A DNA stretch of 64,000 nt from assembly GCA_949289045.1 (NCBI GenBank), contig CASEMN010000003.1, positions 62,001 through 126,000 of the forward strand, written 5' to 3'. This stretch comes from an uncultured Oscillospiraceae bacterium. Its GTDB lineage: Bacteria > Bacillota > Clostridia > Oscillospirales > Acutalibacteraceae. Below, in pieces: positions 53,940-63,164 of the stretch. Numbering within the stretch: position 1 is the stretch's first letter; the number at the start of each line of letters is the position of its first letter. Position numbers and translations under genes: made by a program. A model generated the notes under the pieces. That model was given only the letters and a program-made list of their open reading frames with translations, was not told the DNA's origin and did no database searches.

Positions 53940-56414
53940 TTATTCCTCTTTTGGCTCTTCGGAAGAAGGTGCGGCGTTCGTATTTTCAAATACAAATCCG
54001 CTTTCGTCAGCCTTGCAGACGTAGCTTTCGCCGGCTTTTACCTTGCCTTCAAGCATCTCTTCGGAAAGCTTATCTTCAATTTCTGTCTGAATAGCTCTTC
54101 TCAGAGGTCTTGCGCCGTAGACGGGATCAAATCCTGCGTCGGCAATTTTCTCCGCTGCACCATCATCGAAAGTAACGGTGATATCCATACCTTTTACTCT
54201 CTCTGAAAGAGTGTTAAGCATTCTTACGGCAATTTCCTTGATTTCCTCTTTCTTGAGCTGATGGAAAACGATTATATCATCAACACGGTTGAGGAACTCA
54301 GGTCTGAATGTTCTCTTAAGCTCGCCGAGAACAGTCTCACGGATTTTATCGTCGCTGCGCTCTGCACTGCCTGAGGAGAAACCGAGATCTGACTTGGTTT
54401 CCGTAATAAGCTTTGCGCCTACGTTTGAAGTCATGATGATAATGCAGTTCTTGAAGTCAACACGTCTGCCCTGTGAATCCGTAAGGATACCGTCATCAAG
54501 AATCTGAAGCATCATGTTGAATACATCAGGATGAGCCTTTTCGATTTCATCAAAGAGGATTACCGAATAAGGTTTACGGCGAACTTTTTCAGTAAGCTGT
54601 CCGCCTTCTTCAAATCCTACATATCCGGGAGGTGAACCTACAAGACGGGAAACCGTATGCTTCTCCATATACTCGGACATATCAAGACGGATCATTGCGT
54701 TTTCATCACCGAACATTGCAGCTGCAAGAGCCTTGCAAAGCTCAGTTTTACCTACGCCGGTAGGTCCAAGGAAGATAAAGGAACCGATGGGCCTCTTGGG
54801 GTCTTTAAGACCTACCCTGCTTCTGCGTATAGCCTTTGAAACTGCGGCAACTGCCTCATGCTGACCCACAATGCGCTTATGAAGCTCTTCTTCCAGATGC
54901 AGAAGTCTCTGGCTCTCTTCCTGAGTAAGCTGTACTACGGGGATACCAGTCCAACTGGAAACGATCTCCGCAATTTCTGCGGTGCCAACCTCGCCTGTTG
55001 TGCGGGCGTTCTTCTCCTGCCAGCTTGACTTTTCAGCCTCATACTTCTCTTTAAGTTCCTTTTCCTCATCTCTGAGGGTTGCGGCACGCTCAAAGTCCTG
55101 ATTGTTTACAGCGGACTGTTTTTCCTCGCCGATAGCTTTTATCTTATCCTCCATGGCTTTAAGGTCAGGGGGAGCTGTAAAGGCACTAAGCCTTACACGT
55201 GATGCTGCCTCATCTACAAGGTCGATAGCCTTATCGGGCAGATATCTGTCGGCAATGTATCTTGAGGACATTTTGACAGCCGCATAAATAGCGTCATCTG
55301 TAATCTTTACCTTATGGTGAGCCTCATATTTATCACGAAGTCCTTTGAGGATTTCGATTGCCTCTTCCTCAGTGGGCTCGCCGACTGTTACAGGCTGGAA
55401 TCTTCTTTCAAGAGCTGCATCCTTTTCTATGTGCTTACGATACTCATCAAGAGTAGTTGCACCGATTACCTGAATTTCACCTCTTGCAAGAGAGGGTTTA
55501 AGGATATTAGCGGCATCAACTGCACCGTCAGCGGCACCCGCTCCGATAAGAGTATGGATTTCATCAATGAAGAGGATTACATCACCAGCTTTTTTAACCT
55601 CGTCAAGTGCGGTCTTGATTCTCTCTTCAAAATCGCCCCTGTACTTTGTACCGGCTACCATGCCTGTAAGGTCAAGGGAAATAACCCTTTTATCTTTAAG
55701 AAGCTCCGGAACCTCTCCTTTTGTTATTTTAAGGGCAAGACCCTCGGCAATAGCCGTTTTACCTACGCCGGGTTCACCGATAAGACAGGGATTATTCTTT
55801 GTACGTCTGCTGAGTATCTGAATAACTCTTTCAATCTCTTTCTGTCTGCCGATAACCGGGTCAATAAGGTTCTGCTGAGCCATTTTAGTAAGGTCTCTGC
55901 CGAACTGCTCAAGGGTGGGCGTATTGGTCTTTTCGTTTTTGCGTCCGAAAGCTCCGCCCTTTCCCTGAGCCTCTCCTGCGGAATAGGACTTACTCATATC
56001 TTCCATAAGCTCTGAAGCTCTTACTCCAAGCTGATTGAGGAAGCTTACAGCACAGCTGTTTTCCTCACGGAGCAGAGCAAAGAGAATATGCTCTGTGCCT
56101 ACATAGCTGAGTCCGGCTGTTCTTGCTACGGCAATTGAGCTTTCCACAATATTCTTGCTTCTCGGTGTAAAATCACCAGGGGTAAGACTTGTAGGACTGC
56201 CTATGCCGATTGTCTTTTTAATAAGTTCCTCTATTTTTTCGGCTGTTACGCCTCGTGCTGAAAGAGCTGCACCTGCAACTCCGCTTGTATCCTGTAAAAG
56301 ACCCATAAGAAGGTGTTCGCTGCCCACATAGGTATGACCTAAATTTTCCGCCGCTGTTATTGCTGCGTTAAGGGCGGCATTGGCCTTTTCTGTGAAACCT
56401 GTGAATTTGTACAT
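53940..56414 (-). CDS. clpC: ClpC-type AAA+ unfoldase
   Basis: ATPase partner of ClpP, degrading misfolded and arginine-phosphorylated proteins. The 824-residue protein has a double Clp_N repeat (1-150), first AAA domain with GEPGVGKTA, an M-domain containing a UVR-like helix pair ([18 protein letters not shown]), second AAA with [10 protein letters not shown], and the C-terminal D2 small domain. An ATG at 56420 is only 1 nt from GGAGG, so the ATG at 56414 (7-nt spacing) is preferred. Last gene of ctsR-mcsA-mcsB-clpC. Confidence 0.96.
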   Translation of the reverse strand: MYKFTGFTEKANAALNAAITAAENLGHTYVGSEHLLMGLLQDTSGVAGAALSARGVTAEKIEELIKKTIGIGSPTSLTPGDFTPRSKNIVESSIAVARTAGLSYVGTEHILFALLREENSCAVSFLNQLGVRASELMEDMSKSYSAGEAQGKGGAFGRKNEKTNTPTLEQFGRDLTKMAQQNLIDPVIGRQKEIERVIQILSRRTKNNPCLIGEPGVGKTAIAEGLALKITKGEVPELLKDKRVISLDLTGMVAGTKYRGDFEERIKTALDEVKKAGDVILFIDEIHTLIGAGAADGAVDAANILKPSLARGEIQVIGATTLDEYRKHIEKDAALERRFQPVTVGEPTEEEAIEILKGLRDKYEAHHKVKITDDAIYAAVKMSSRYIADRYLPDKAIDLVDEAASRVRLSAFTAPPDLKAMEDKIKAIGEEKQSAVNNQDFERAATLRDEEKELKEKYEAEKSSWQEKNARTTGEVGTAEIAEIVSSWTGIPVVQLTQEESQRLLHLEEELHKRIVGQHEAVAAVSKAIRRSRVGLKDPKRPIGSFIFLGPTGVGKTELCKALAAAMFGDENAMIRLDMSEYMEKHTVSRLVGSPPGYVGFEEGGQLTEKVRRKPYSVILFDEIEKAHPDVFNMMLQILDDGILTDSQGRRVDFKNCIIIMTSNVGAKLITETKSDLGFSSGSAERSDDKIRETVLGELKRTFRPEFLNRVDDIIVFHQLKKEEIKEIAVRMLNTLSERVKGMDITVTFDDGAAEKIADAGFDPVYGARPLRRAIQTEIEDKLSEEMLEGKVKAGESYVCKADESGFVFENTNAAPSSEEPKEE

Positions 56415-56461
56415 ATACATTCCTCCTTATTTGTATATATCTTAGACTTAAATTCTAAACT

Positions 56462-57478
56462 TTAACCAAGCTTTGTTCTTACGAGCTCTGCTCGGCTGAT
56501 ATCCCTTTGCTGTGTTTCAGCATTTTCTCCTTTTGCAAGAATAAGGGACGCAGGCTGTGCTGCGGAAATAACCTCGCTGATATTTTCCTGTGAAATATCC
56601 AGAAGTTTTTCGCATGCACCAAGCCTTACAAGGGAAATGAGCTCCATAAATTCGGCGCTGCTGAGAACTCTTGAATATTTAAGTACACCGTAAGCTCTGA
56701 AAATTTTATCCTGTATCTGAGCTGAACCTATCATTTCCTTACGGAGATTACGTTCACGCTCTACAAGCTGCATGGTAATTGATTTAAGATTATCCATAGC
56801 GGCTTTTTCTGAAATTCCCAAAGTTACCTGATTACTCAGCTGATAGAAATCGCCTTTTGTTTCGCTGCCTTCGCCATAGCTGCCCCTGATTGTAAGACCA
56901 AGCTTTGAAACTGTTGAGGCAAGTTTACCTATCTGACCGCAAGCTGTAAGAGCGGGAAGATGAAGCATTACGGAAGCTCTCATACCTGTTCCGAGGTTTG
57001 TGGGACACTGGGTAAGATAACCTAAATTCTCATCGAAAGCAAAGCCCAATGCTGAATCAAGAAGCGTATCTATTTTATCAGCAGTTTCATAAGCTCCCTC
57101 CATATCGAGACCCGGAGCCATAACCTGAATCCTTACATGATCCTCTTCACAGAGCATTATTGAAACGCTTTCATCCTTATTGAGAATCAGCGCTCTGCCT
57201 GCTCTTTCGGATGCGAACTCAGGACTGATAAGATGCTTTTCTGCAAGGGCGACGGCTTCTGTCTCACTGAGGGAATCCATTTTGATGTAGGCAAATTCAT
57301 CTTTCATATGACTGTTGCCGCCGAAAAGGGCATCTCTGACCTTTTCGCAAACCTGGGTTTCACCCTTTTGATCAAGTCTTGCCGGGAAAGGATATTCATG
57401 AAGGTTTCTGGCAAGACGTATTCTTGTACTCATTACAACATCGCTGTTGTTTCCTGATGATGTATACCACTTTTTCAT
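56462..57478 (-). CDS. mcsB: Protein-arginine kinase
   Basis: Phosphorylates arginines, marking proteins for ClpCP and inactivating CtsR. The 338-residue protein has the phosphagen-kinase-like fold: STRIRLARNLHEYPFP near 17-32, the catalytic NLGTGMRASVMLHLP near 160, and IRGSYGEGSETKGDFYQLSNQ near 195-215. Three nt between its start and mcsA stop. Confidence 0.95.
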   Translation of the reverse strand: MKKWYTSSGNNSDVVMSTRIRLARNLHEYPFPARLDQKGETQVCEKVRDALFGGNSHMKDEFAYIKMDSLSETEAVALAEKHLISPEFASERAGRALILNKDESVSIMLCEEDHVRIQVMAPGLDMEGAYETADKIDTLLDSALGFAFDENLGYLTQCPTNLGTGMRASVMLHLPALTACGQIGKLASTVSKLGLTIRGSYGEGSETKGDFYQLSNQVTLGISEKAAMDNLKSITMQLVERERNLRKEMIGSAQIQDKIFRAYGVLKYSRVLSSAEFMELISLVRLGACEKLLDISQENISEVISAAQPASLILAKGENAETQQRDISRAELVRTKLG

Positions 57479-57481
57479 AAT

Positions 57482-57979
57482 TTATCCCTCCTGCTCCATT
57501 GATTTAATTTGATCACGAAGCTTTGCGGCTTCTTCAAAATTCTGTGTTTCTATGGCTTTCTGAAGTTTTCCTTTAAGATCTTCAAGCTGTTTTTCAGGTC
57601 CCGGAACAACTCCCGAAGGCGATTTTCCTATGTGCTTTGTTCTGCCGTGAATTTTCTGAAGAGATGGCATAAGCCTGTCTTTGAAAATTCGGTAACAGTC
57701 GGCGCATCCTACCTTGCCGCTTTCTGCAATATCACGGAAAGTGGAACCGCACTTTTCACAGCGCAGAGCGGAAGAAGTATCTCCCATAAGGCTCTGACCC
57801 TGAGAGAAGAGATTTCCGAAAAGTCCTCCGAATCCGAAATCATCGAAGCCTCCGAAGAAATCTCCGTAACCCAGTTTTGATGCACAGTTCTGACAAAGAT
57901 GATATTCAGAAGTGCTGCCGTTTATTATTCTCTTTACATGAGTAGTAGCTTCATTTTTTCCACAGTTTTGACACAACAT
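57482..57979 (-). CDS. mcsA: McsA, zinc-finger activator of McsB
   Basis: 165 residues. Two CxxC pairs near the N-terminus (MLCQNCGKNE, HLCQNCASKLG), a second zinc site (LRCEKCGSTF, GCADCYRIF) and a C-terminal UVR domain (TQNFEEAAKLRDQIKSME). Activates McsB and modulates CtsR binding. Confidence 0.93.
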   Translation of the reverse strand: MLCQNCGKNEATTHVKRIINGSTSEYHLCQNCASKLGYGDFFGGFDDFGFGGLFGNLFSQGQSLMGDTSSALRCEKCGSTFRDIAESGKVGCADCYRIFKDRLMPSLQKIHGRTKHIGKSPSGVVPGPEKQLEDLKGKLQKAIETQNFEEAAKLRDQIKSMEQEG

Positions 57980-58009
57980 ATATATTACCTCCCGAATGAA
58001 ATTAATTTG

Positions 58010-58468
58010 TTATTTTAAAGTTGTAAGAAGCATTTGCTTGAAAATTGCCGCTCTTGCCTGCCCTTCATACTCTGCCGGTATGTTTCTGAAAACATTGCCG
58101 CAGGTTGCCGCAGTCATGAGCTTTGCCGCTCCCTCTGAAATCATATTCTGATAATAGAGATTATAGATATGGGCACGGCAGGTTTTTTCATCCAGAGTGT
58201 CGCCGATATTATTGACCGTATGCATTATTGCCATACCTTTATCGGCTTTCGCCCTTGTAATTTTAATATATCCTCCGCCGCCTCTTCGGCTTTCGACTAT
58301 GTAGCCGTGTTCCGGAGTAAAACGTGAAGAAATTACATAGTTTATCTGGCTCGGTACACATCCCACCTTCTCCGCAAGCTCGTTGCGCTGAATTTCTGTC
58401 TGACCGCTTTCGGACATCATATCCAAAATCAGGTCCGCTATCATATTGCTGAGATTCATCTTCGGCAC
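58010..58468 (-). CDS. ctsR: CtsR repressor of class III heat-shock genes
   Basis: 152 residues. N-terminal winged helix with the DNA-contacting glycine-rich wing (VESRRGGGGYIKITR) and C-terminal four-helix domain. First gene of its own operon, with CtsR boxes on both sides of the promoter, so autoregulated. Confidence 0.95.
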   Translation of the reverse strand: MPKMNLSNMIADLILDMMSESGQTEIQRNELAEKVGCVPSQINYVISSRFTPEHGYIVESRRGGGGYIKITRAKADKGMAIMHTVNNIGDTLDEKTCRAHIYNLYYQNMISEGAAKLMTAATCGNVFRNIPAEYEGQARAAIFKQMLLTTLK

Positions 58469-58504
58469 CTCCTTGTGAATCTATATTTTTGATCTTTGTT
58501 TAAC

Positions 58505-58521
58505 TTTGACTATCTTTGACC
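58505..58521 (-). promoter_or_regulatory. CtsR box 1
   Basis: GGTCAAAGATAGTCAAA on the minus strand, matching the heptad direct repeat GGTCAAA-nnn-GTCAAA. It lies just downstream of the -10 of the ctsR promoter. Confidence 0.9.
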
Positions 58522-58532
58522 TTTCGACCATT

Positions 58533-58561
58533 ATTATAGGAGGATTTTGACCTTTCGTCAA
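58533..58561 (-). promoter_or_regulatory. Promoter of ctsR-mcsA-mcsB-clpC
   Basis: On the minus strand TTGACG (58556-58561), 17-nt spacer, TATAAT (58533-58538). It is bracketed by the two CtsR boxes. Confidence 0.8.
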
Positions 58562-58562
58562 A

Positions 58563-58579
58563 GGTCAAAGATAGTCAAA
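58563..58579 (+). promoter_or_regulatory. CtsR box 2
   Basis: The same 17-mer, GGTCAAAGATAGTCAAA, on the plus strand immediately upstream of the -35. The two identical boxes point in opposite directions. Confidence 0.9.
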
Positions 58580-58769
58580 ATCAGTTTTCAAAGTCAAATT
58601 ATTTCCCGAAATTTTAAATTAGCTTACTTTTTCTAACTGTTTTAAGTTTTTTCTTCGATTATCTCACTTATGCTCACTTTTGACATAGAAGAATTAATAT
58701 TTTTTCTGTAACCGATTTTGACCTTTCGCCATAGTATGTTGATGTAAGAACGAAAGGAGGTCACGACAA

Positions 58770-58910
58770 ATGGGATGCAATAACTGCACATGGATAATCC
58801 TTCTTATCCTCATTCTCTGCTGCTGCGGCGGCAACGGCGGCCTTTTCAGCGGCAACGGCTGTGGCAATAGCGGCTGCGGATGCGGCAACAACAACGACTG
58901 CTGCTGCTAA
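58770..58910 (+). CDS. Cys/Gly-rich 46-residue peptide
   Basis: Starts MGCNNCTWIILLILILCCC and continues with Gly-Asn-Cys repeats ending DCCC. GGAGG lies 9 nt before ATG 58770 and a strong terminator follows, so it is very likely translated. It carries a hydrophobic patch between Cys clusters, 11 cysteines in 46 residues. Similar tiny proteins in Clostridia are labelled chorion-class high-cysteine proteins; function unknown (metal binding, spore coat or membrane peptide are guesses). Divergent from ctsR. Confidence 0.8.
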   Translation: MGCNNCTWIILLILILCCCGGNGGLFSGNGCGNSGCGCGNNNDCCC

Positions 58911-58918
58911 CCTCTCCT

Positions 58919-58964
58919 GCAAAGAACCTCCGGCTGTAATAACAGCCGGAGGTTCTTTGCTTTT
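58919..58964. terminator. Bidirectional terminator
   Basis: GCAAAGAACCTCCGGCTGT-AATA-ACAGCCGGAGGTTCTTTGC followed by TTTT; 19-bp perfect stem. Confidence 0.9.
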
Positions 58965-58974
58965 ACTATTAAAT

Positions 58975-59646
58975 TTACTGACTTTGGGTTACTGTAACAT
59001 TTTGAAGCTCATGCAAATATTTTTCCGTAAGAGTTAAAAATTCCTCCCATCTGCCCGTTTCCCTTATAATCATCGGACAGTTCTTTTCATTAAAATCATA
59101 ATGCTGCTTTACATTTTTAATATCAAGAGAATACTCGTTAAGTAAAAATGCTGCCAATCTAGCCCCATTATCAAAGGTCTTTTCAAAGTCTCCGTCATCG
59201 TTTACGCAAAGCTCTATACCTATTCCGTTCAGGTTCCCTCCGGGATTCTTAAGACCATCTCCGGCGTGCCATGCAACTTCACTGTCAGGAACGTGATGAT
59301 AAATTTCATGGTCATCTACGGTATAATGCCATGAAGTGCTTCCGTCGCCTCCGCTCTGAAGATACTGGCTGTGAGCCTGAGCATTTGCTCCCTCACGGTG
59401 ATTTGCTGTTTCGTGAATTACAACATAGCGAATTTTACGCCTTATACCCGGTCTGCCACCAGAATCCTCCGGTATATAATCATATGTAACCGGTATCCCC
59501 ATTACATTATCGGATTCCGGACGCTCCTCGGTAGGCTTGGAATTTAAATTTATTATAACAACAGCTGAACATAAGATAAGAAAAGAAAGGATAACCAGTA
59601 TTAAAAACTTTTTGCTGAGTTTTATAACTTTAAAATTTTTATTCAA
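58975..59646 (-). CDS. N-acetylmuramoyl-L-alanine amidase (Amidase_2) with membrane anchor
   Basis: 223 residues: N-terminal helix (FLILVILSFLILCSAVVIINL) and a PGRP-like amidase domain with zinc ligands in YVVIHETANHREG (His), WHYTVDD and the late QHYDFNEKNCP (His, Cys). Cleaves cell-wall stem peptides outside the membrane. Stand-alone gene. Confidence 0.88.
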   Translation of the reverse strand: MNKNFKVIKLSKKFLILVILSFLILCSAVVIINLNSKPTEERPESDNVMGIPVTYDYIPEDSGGRPGIRRKIRYVVIHETANHREGANAQAHSQYLQSGGDGSTSWHYTVDDHEIYHHVPDSEVAWHAGDGLKNPGGNLNGIGIELCVNDDGDFEKTFDNGARLAAFLLNEYSLDIKNVKQHYDFNEKNCPMIIRETGRWEEFLTLTEKYLHELQNVTVTQSQ

Positions 59647-59700
59647 TTATCTTCACTCCAAAAGTTCACCTATGCCTTATTTACGGCAAAAGGTACAGAT

Positions 59701-60486
59701 TTATTCCAAAAGCTCATTTATACTGATATTGGGATTGTGATACCTTCCTCTTTTTTCTGTTTTCTTTCCGTAATCTATTGCCTTTTGCGGGCACCAGTTT
59801 ATACATCCCATACAGGAAATACAGTTTTCTCCCCACTTGGGTTTTCCGTCCTTCATAGTGATATTAATAAGAGGACAGACAATGGCACAAAGGCCGCAGC
59901 CGACACAATTTGAATTGATGTGCAGCTTTTTATATCCATTTGCAGAAGTTTTATTAAATCCTTTATGGACAGCTCCCGAAAGCAAGAAATTAAAAATACC
60001 TGCCGGCTGATTTATACCCTTTTCGTTATTCATAATCTTCCCAATAGTTACAGAAAGCTTTTCATCTGCTTTTTGCAGCTTTTCGTTTTCCAGCTCCTTT
60101 GAATCCACATCGCTTAAAGGCAAATAGTTATTGGGCATAACAAAAAAATCGCCGAAATCCAGCTCAAGACTTTTAGTCTTTAAAAGCTTTTCAAAATCTG
60201 TAAGAGTGTTTCCCATTGAATCGCCGCAGTTGGCAACTGCAAAAACATATGAGGGCTTACCTTTAAACTTTAAGCTCGCTACAAAGCGTTCCATAACAGA
60301 TGGACAGCCCCAGGCATAGACGGGAAACACAAAACCAATTTTTTCGCCTTCAAAATTATATTCCTCTTCATTGTCCAAAAGACTTTTATTAACACTGACT
60401 GTTTCAAGTTCTGCTCTTTCTCCTATTTTAAGAGCAAGATATTTAGAATTACCTGTTGCGGAAAATACAAAAATTTTTCCTTTCAA
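59701..60486 (-). CDS. EFR1-family ferredoxin-flavodoxin
   Basis: 261 residues. N-terminal flavodoxin-like domain (IFVFSATGNSKYLALKIGE) and a C-terminal ferredoxin with two 4Fe-4S motifs (CVGCGLCAIVCPL and CISCMGCINWCP). Electron-transfer role; partner unknown. Common in anaerobic Clostridia. Confidence 0.88.
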   Translation of the reverse strand: MKGKIFVFSATGNSKYLALKIGERAELETVSVNKSLLDNEEEYNFEGEKIGFVFPVYAWGCPSVMERFVASLKFKGKPSYVFAVANCGDSMGNTLTDFEKLLKTKSLELDFGDFFVMPNNYLPLSDVDSKELENEKLQKADEKLSVTIGKIMNNEKGINQPAGIFNFLLSGAVHKGFNKTSANGYKKLHINSNCVGCGLCAIVCPLINITMKDGKPKWGENCISCMGCINWCPQKAIDYGKKTEKRGRYHNPNISINELLE

Positions 60487-61007
60487 AACTTATTCCTCCC
60501 AATAAAATGAATTTTTTAAAGCAAAAAATTGCATTTTAAAAATTATCTTTATAAATCCTCGTGCATATAAAAGTTACAGAATGAATATAACACAAGTTTT
60601 CCCCAAAAAGACGTTTAAAACTTTTGTAAAGGCCAACGCCTTTAGTGTGTGGAAAACTTTGTGGATAATGTGAAAAACCCTGATTTTCACGTTCAAAAAA
60701 ATAGGTTTTACACTTTTAAGCGTAAAGACTTCAACTTTACTTAACAATATTTTCCACATTTCCCACCGAATTTTCCTCTGAATATTCAATTTGCATATAC
60801 ATAGTACGTTATTTTAAAAATGGTTGTCAAGTATATTTTGTCTTTCATTATCCAATTTTTTCGATAAATTTTTCACCCGACAGTAACCGTTTTTATTGCT
60901 CGGCAGTTATATAAAATGAATAAAACAGCTTAAAAATCCTATTAAAAATGCAAAAAAGCGACAGATTCAATTCATCTGCCGCATATTTATAAAATTAGTA
61001 ATTCTGA
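60487..61007. other. 520-bp A+T-rich intergenic region with clustered DnaA-box-like sites
   Basis: No credible ORF. Within 60648-60758 there is one perfect DnaA box (TGTGGATAA, 60660-60668) and three one-mismatch copies: TGTGGAAAA (60648-60656), TGTGAAAAA (60669-60677) and TTTTCCACA (60750-60758). It is followed by very A+T-rich DNA to about 60860. It could be a replication-origin or DnaA-sequestering region, or chance in A+T-rich DNA. Confidence 0.45.
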
Positions 61008-61871
61008 TTATTCAATTCCTTTGAACTGTTCCAGCTCTTCTTTATCAACTCTTATCTGTGCATCCTTCAGAAGCTTTACGTCGTGACGGTGTACCGTTAA
61101 AGGAGCCGCATCAGGGCGATCAAAAAGTCTTACTTTTAAAATTCCTGTAAGAAGATTTACATCTATAACTGTTCCTCTTCCTTCAGCAGTCTCTACAGTT
61201 GCTCCCTGCTTAGGAGTTATTTTAAGAAGATGCTCATAGGCTTCCTGCTCGTATTTAAGACAGCACATAAGTCTGCCGCAGGTTCCGCTTATTTTAACGG
61301 GATTAAGTGACAAGCCCTGTTCTTTTGCCATTTTGATTGAAACTGGCTGAAATTCACCGAGGAACGTACCGCAGCAGAAAGGTCTGCCGCACATTCCGAG
61401 ACCGCCCAGCATTTTGGATTCATCTCTCACTCCGATTTGTCTGAGCTCTATTCTTGTACGGAATACGCTTGCCAAATCTTTTACAAGCTCTCGAAAATCA
61501 ACTCTGCCGTCAGCGGTAAAGTAGAAAAGGATCTTGCTGTTGTCAAAGGTATATTCAACATCTACAAGATGCATTTCAAGGCCGTGATTTGCTATTTTTT
61601 TGAGGCATATATCAAAGGCCTCTTTTTCTTTTCTCTTGTTTTCTTCAACAGTTTTAAGGTCTTCAGCCGTGGCTTCCCTTATTATCATCTTAAGAGGATG
61701 TACAATCTCCTCGTCGTCTACTATTCTATTATCCATGGCGACCTCGCCGCACTCAATTCCGCGGGCCGTTTCAACAATAACTCTGTCGCCTTTTTTAAGA
61801 CTTACTCCGTCGGGATCAAAGTAATAAACCTTACCGACTTCTTTAAATCTTACTCCGACTATCTCTGCCAT
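61008..61871 (-). CDS. ricT: RicT/YaaT, PSP1-domain iron-sulfur protein
   Basis: 287 residues. N-terminal PSP1 domain, then the conserved cysteines MCGRPFCC and CGRLMCCLKYEQEAYE that bind 4Fe-4S in the Bacillus RicAFT complex, which promotes RNase Y activity and sporulation. Order darA-holB-ricT matches Bacillus except that yaaR is missing. Confidence 0.92.
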   Translation of the reverse strand: MAEIVGVRFKEVGKVYYFDPDGVSLKKGDRVIVETARGIECGEVAMDNRIVDDEEIVHPLKMIIREATAEDLKTVEENKRKEKEAFDICLKKIANHGLEMHLVDVEYTFDNSKILFYFTADGRVDFRELVKDLASVFRTRIELRQIGVRDESKMLGGLGMCGRPFCCGTFLGEFQPVSIKMAKEQGLSLNPVKISGTCGRLMCCLKYEQEAYEHLLKITPKQGATVETAEGRGTVIDVNLLTGILKVRLFDRPDAAPLTVHRHDVKLLKDAQIRVDKEELEQFKGIE

Positions 61872-61896
61872 AAATATATGTTTCCTCCGTTTTATA

Positions 61897-62769
61897 TCAT
61901 CTTGCGCATGCGGCTCTCAAGCGAGCACACATTGCCGTAAGCAGTAAATTGTAATTGATATTGCGTGCCATCGCGGACTCCAACTCATAAAGGACATCCA
62001 TTACCTTTAAAATACAAGGCATTGTAAGGGATGCCGCAGCTTTTTCAGCTGCATCCGGCACATGGCTTAAAGACGGTTTTCCTCCGCCTTTAATAAAAGC
62101 AGCGTCTCTGAAAACATTTATTAACTCCGAAATAACTTCTCGCAGCAGATCCTTGTCCTTTTCGAAAGCACCTGCCTCTTTTATTAAAGAGTATTCCTCC
62201 GGAGCCGTTATTGCAGAAACCATATCTTTCACCGCTTTTTCGGTCTTTTCCGATAAAACTGAAGCCTCATCGTCAGAACTCAGCGAAAAAACCACACACC
62301 GTGAAAGTATTGTTTCAAGCATATTGGTTTTAGAGTTACATACAAGTATAAAATTAACATATGAAGGCGGTTCCTCAAGAACTTTAAGAACCGCATTTTG
62401 CGCACTGTCAGACATGGTCTGAGTTTTTAAAAAAACAAAAACCTTGGATTCCGCCTCATTTGGCATAATATATGCGTTTCTTATAGCTTCCCTTACCCAA
62501 TCTACCTTAAATGAACGAGGCGCATTCCCGCCTGTATATTCGGTAATATCTGGGTGAGAACCTGCCTGTGCCTTTTTACAGGCAGCACACATACCACAGG
62601 GCGCATTATCTTTATTTTCACATACCAGCATTTTTGCAGCGAAGCGGGCCGCCGAAGCGCCCGCTTCTTCGTCTGCACATTCAATAAGTATTGCGTGGGG
62701 AAAACGGTTCGCCTTCAAAAGCCTCGAAAGCTTTTGGCAAACCTCCGATGTATAACTAAGCTCCGCCAT
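61897..62769 (-). CDS. holB: DNA polymerase III delta-prime subunit
   Basis: Clamp-loader subunit of 290 residues. The N-terminal AAA-like domain has a degenerate phosphate loop, a four-Cys zinc module (C..C..C..C in NKDNAPCGMCAACKKAQ) and the SRC-type motif in TILSRCVVFSL. Between darA (6-nt gap) and ricT (25-nt gap). Confidence 0.9.
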   Translation of the reverse strand: MAELSYTSEVCQKLSRLLKANRFPHAILIECADEEAGASAARFAAKMLVCENKDNAPCGMCAACKKAQAGSHPDITEYTGGNAPRSFKVDWVREAIRNAYIMPNEAESKVFVFLKTQTMSDSAQNAVLKVLEEPPSYVNFILVCNSKTNMLETILSRCVVFSLSSDDEASVLSEKTEKAVKDMVSAITAPEEYSLIKEAGAFEKDKDLLREVISELINVFRDAAFIKGGGKPSLSHVPDAAEKAAASLTMPCILKVMDVLYELESAMARNINYNLLLTAMCARLRAACAR

Positions 62770-62775
62770 CTTTAA

Positions 62776-63102
62776 TTAAAGCTTATAGAACTTATCGACA
62801 TCAAGAACAAAAACAGTGGCACCGCCAACGGTTATCTCCATGGGTGAGGATACGTAAAGCTCATTGCTGCCGTAGACAGGATTTGGCTGAACAACCTGCT
62901 TGCGCTTGCTGCTGCATTTGCCAATAATTTCAATAAGTTCGTCAACCTTTTCTTCCTCAACACCAGTCATAAGCGTAATATTACCGCTTCTGAGAAATCC
63001 GCCTGAGGTTGAAAGCTTTGTAACGTAAAATCCCGCCTTAGTCAAACGGCTGAGAAGAATGTGACCGTCGTCACTGTTTACAATGGAAATAACAAGTTTC
63101 AT
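62776..63102 (-). CDS. darA: Cyclic-di-AMP receptor DarA (YaaQ)
   Basis: 108-residue PII-like protein: KLVISIVNSDDGHILLSRL, GFYVTKLSTSGGFLRSGN with the T-S-G-G-F loop that contacts c-di-AMP, and ITLMTGVEEEKVDELI. Length and motifs match the family. Confidence 0.93.
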   Translation of the reverse strand: MKLVISIVNSDDGHILLSRLTKAGFYVTKLSTSGGFLRSGNITLMTGVEEEKVDELIEIIGKCSSKRKQVVQPNPVYGSNELYVSSPMEITVGGATVFVLDVDKFYKL

Positions 63103-63164
63103 AAAAAAGCCTCCAATCCTTTTTACTTATTTCTATTATAGTGGAAACAATTTAATTTTACAAC

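Noticed and set aside
53940..56420. Plus-strand ORFs up to 233 codons opposite clpC
   Set aside because: Shadow frames of clpC; lack start signals and family features.
60574..60789. 71-codon ORF in the gap before ricT
   Set aside because: Very A+T-rich, Lys/Ile/Val/Phe-biased translation, no ribosome binding site; spans the DnaA-box-like cluster.
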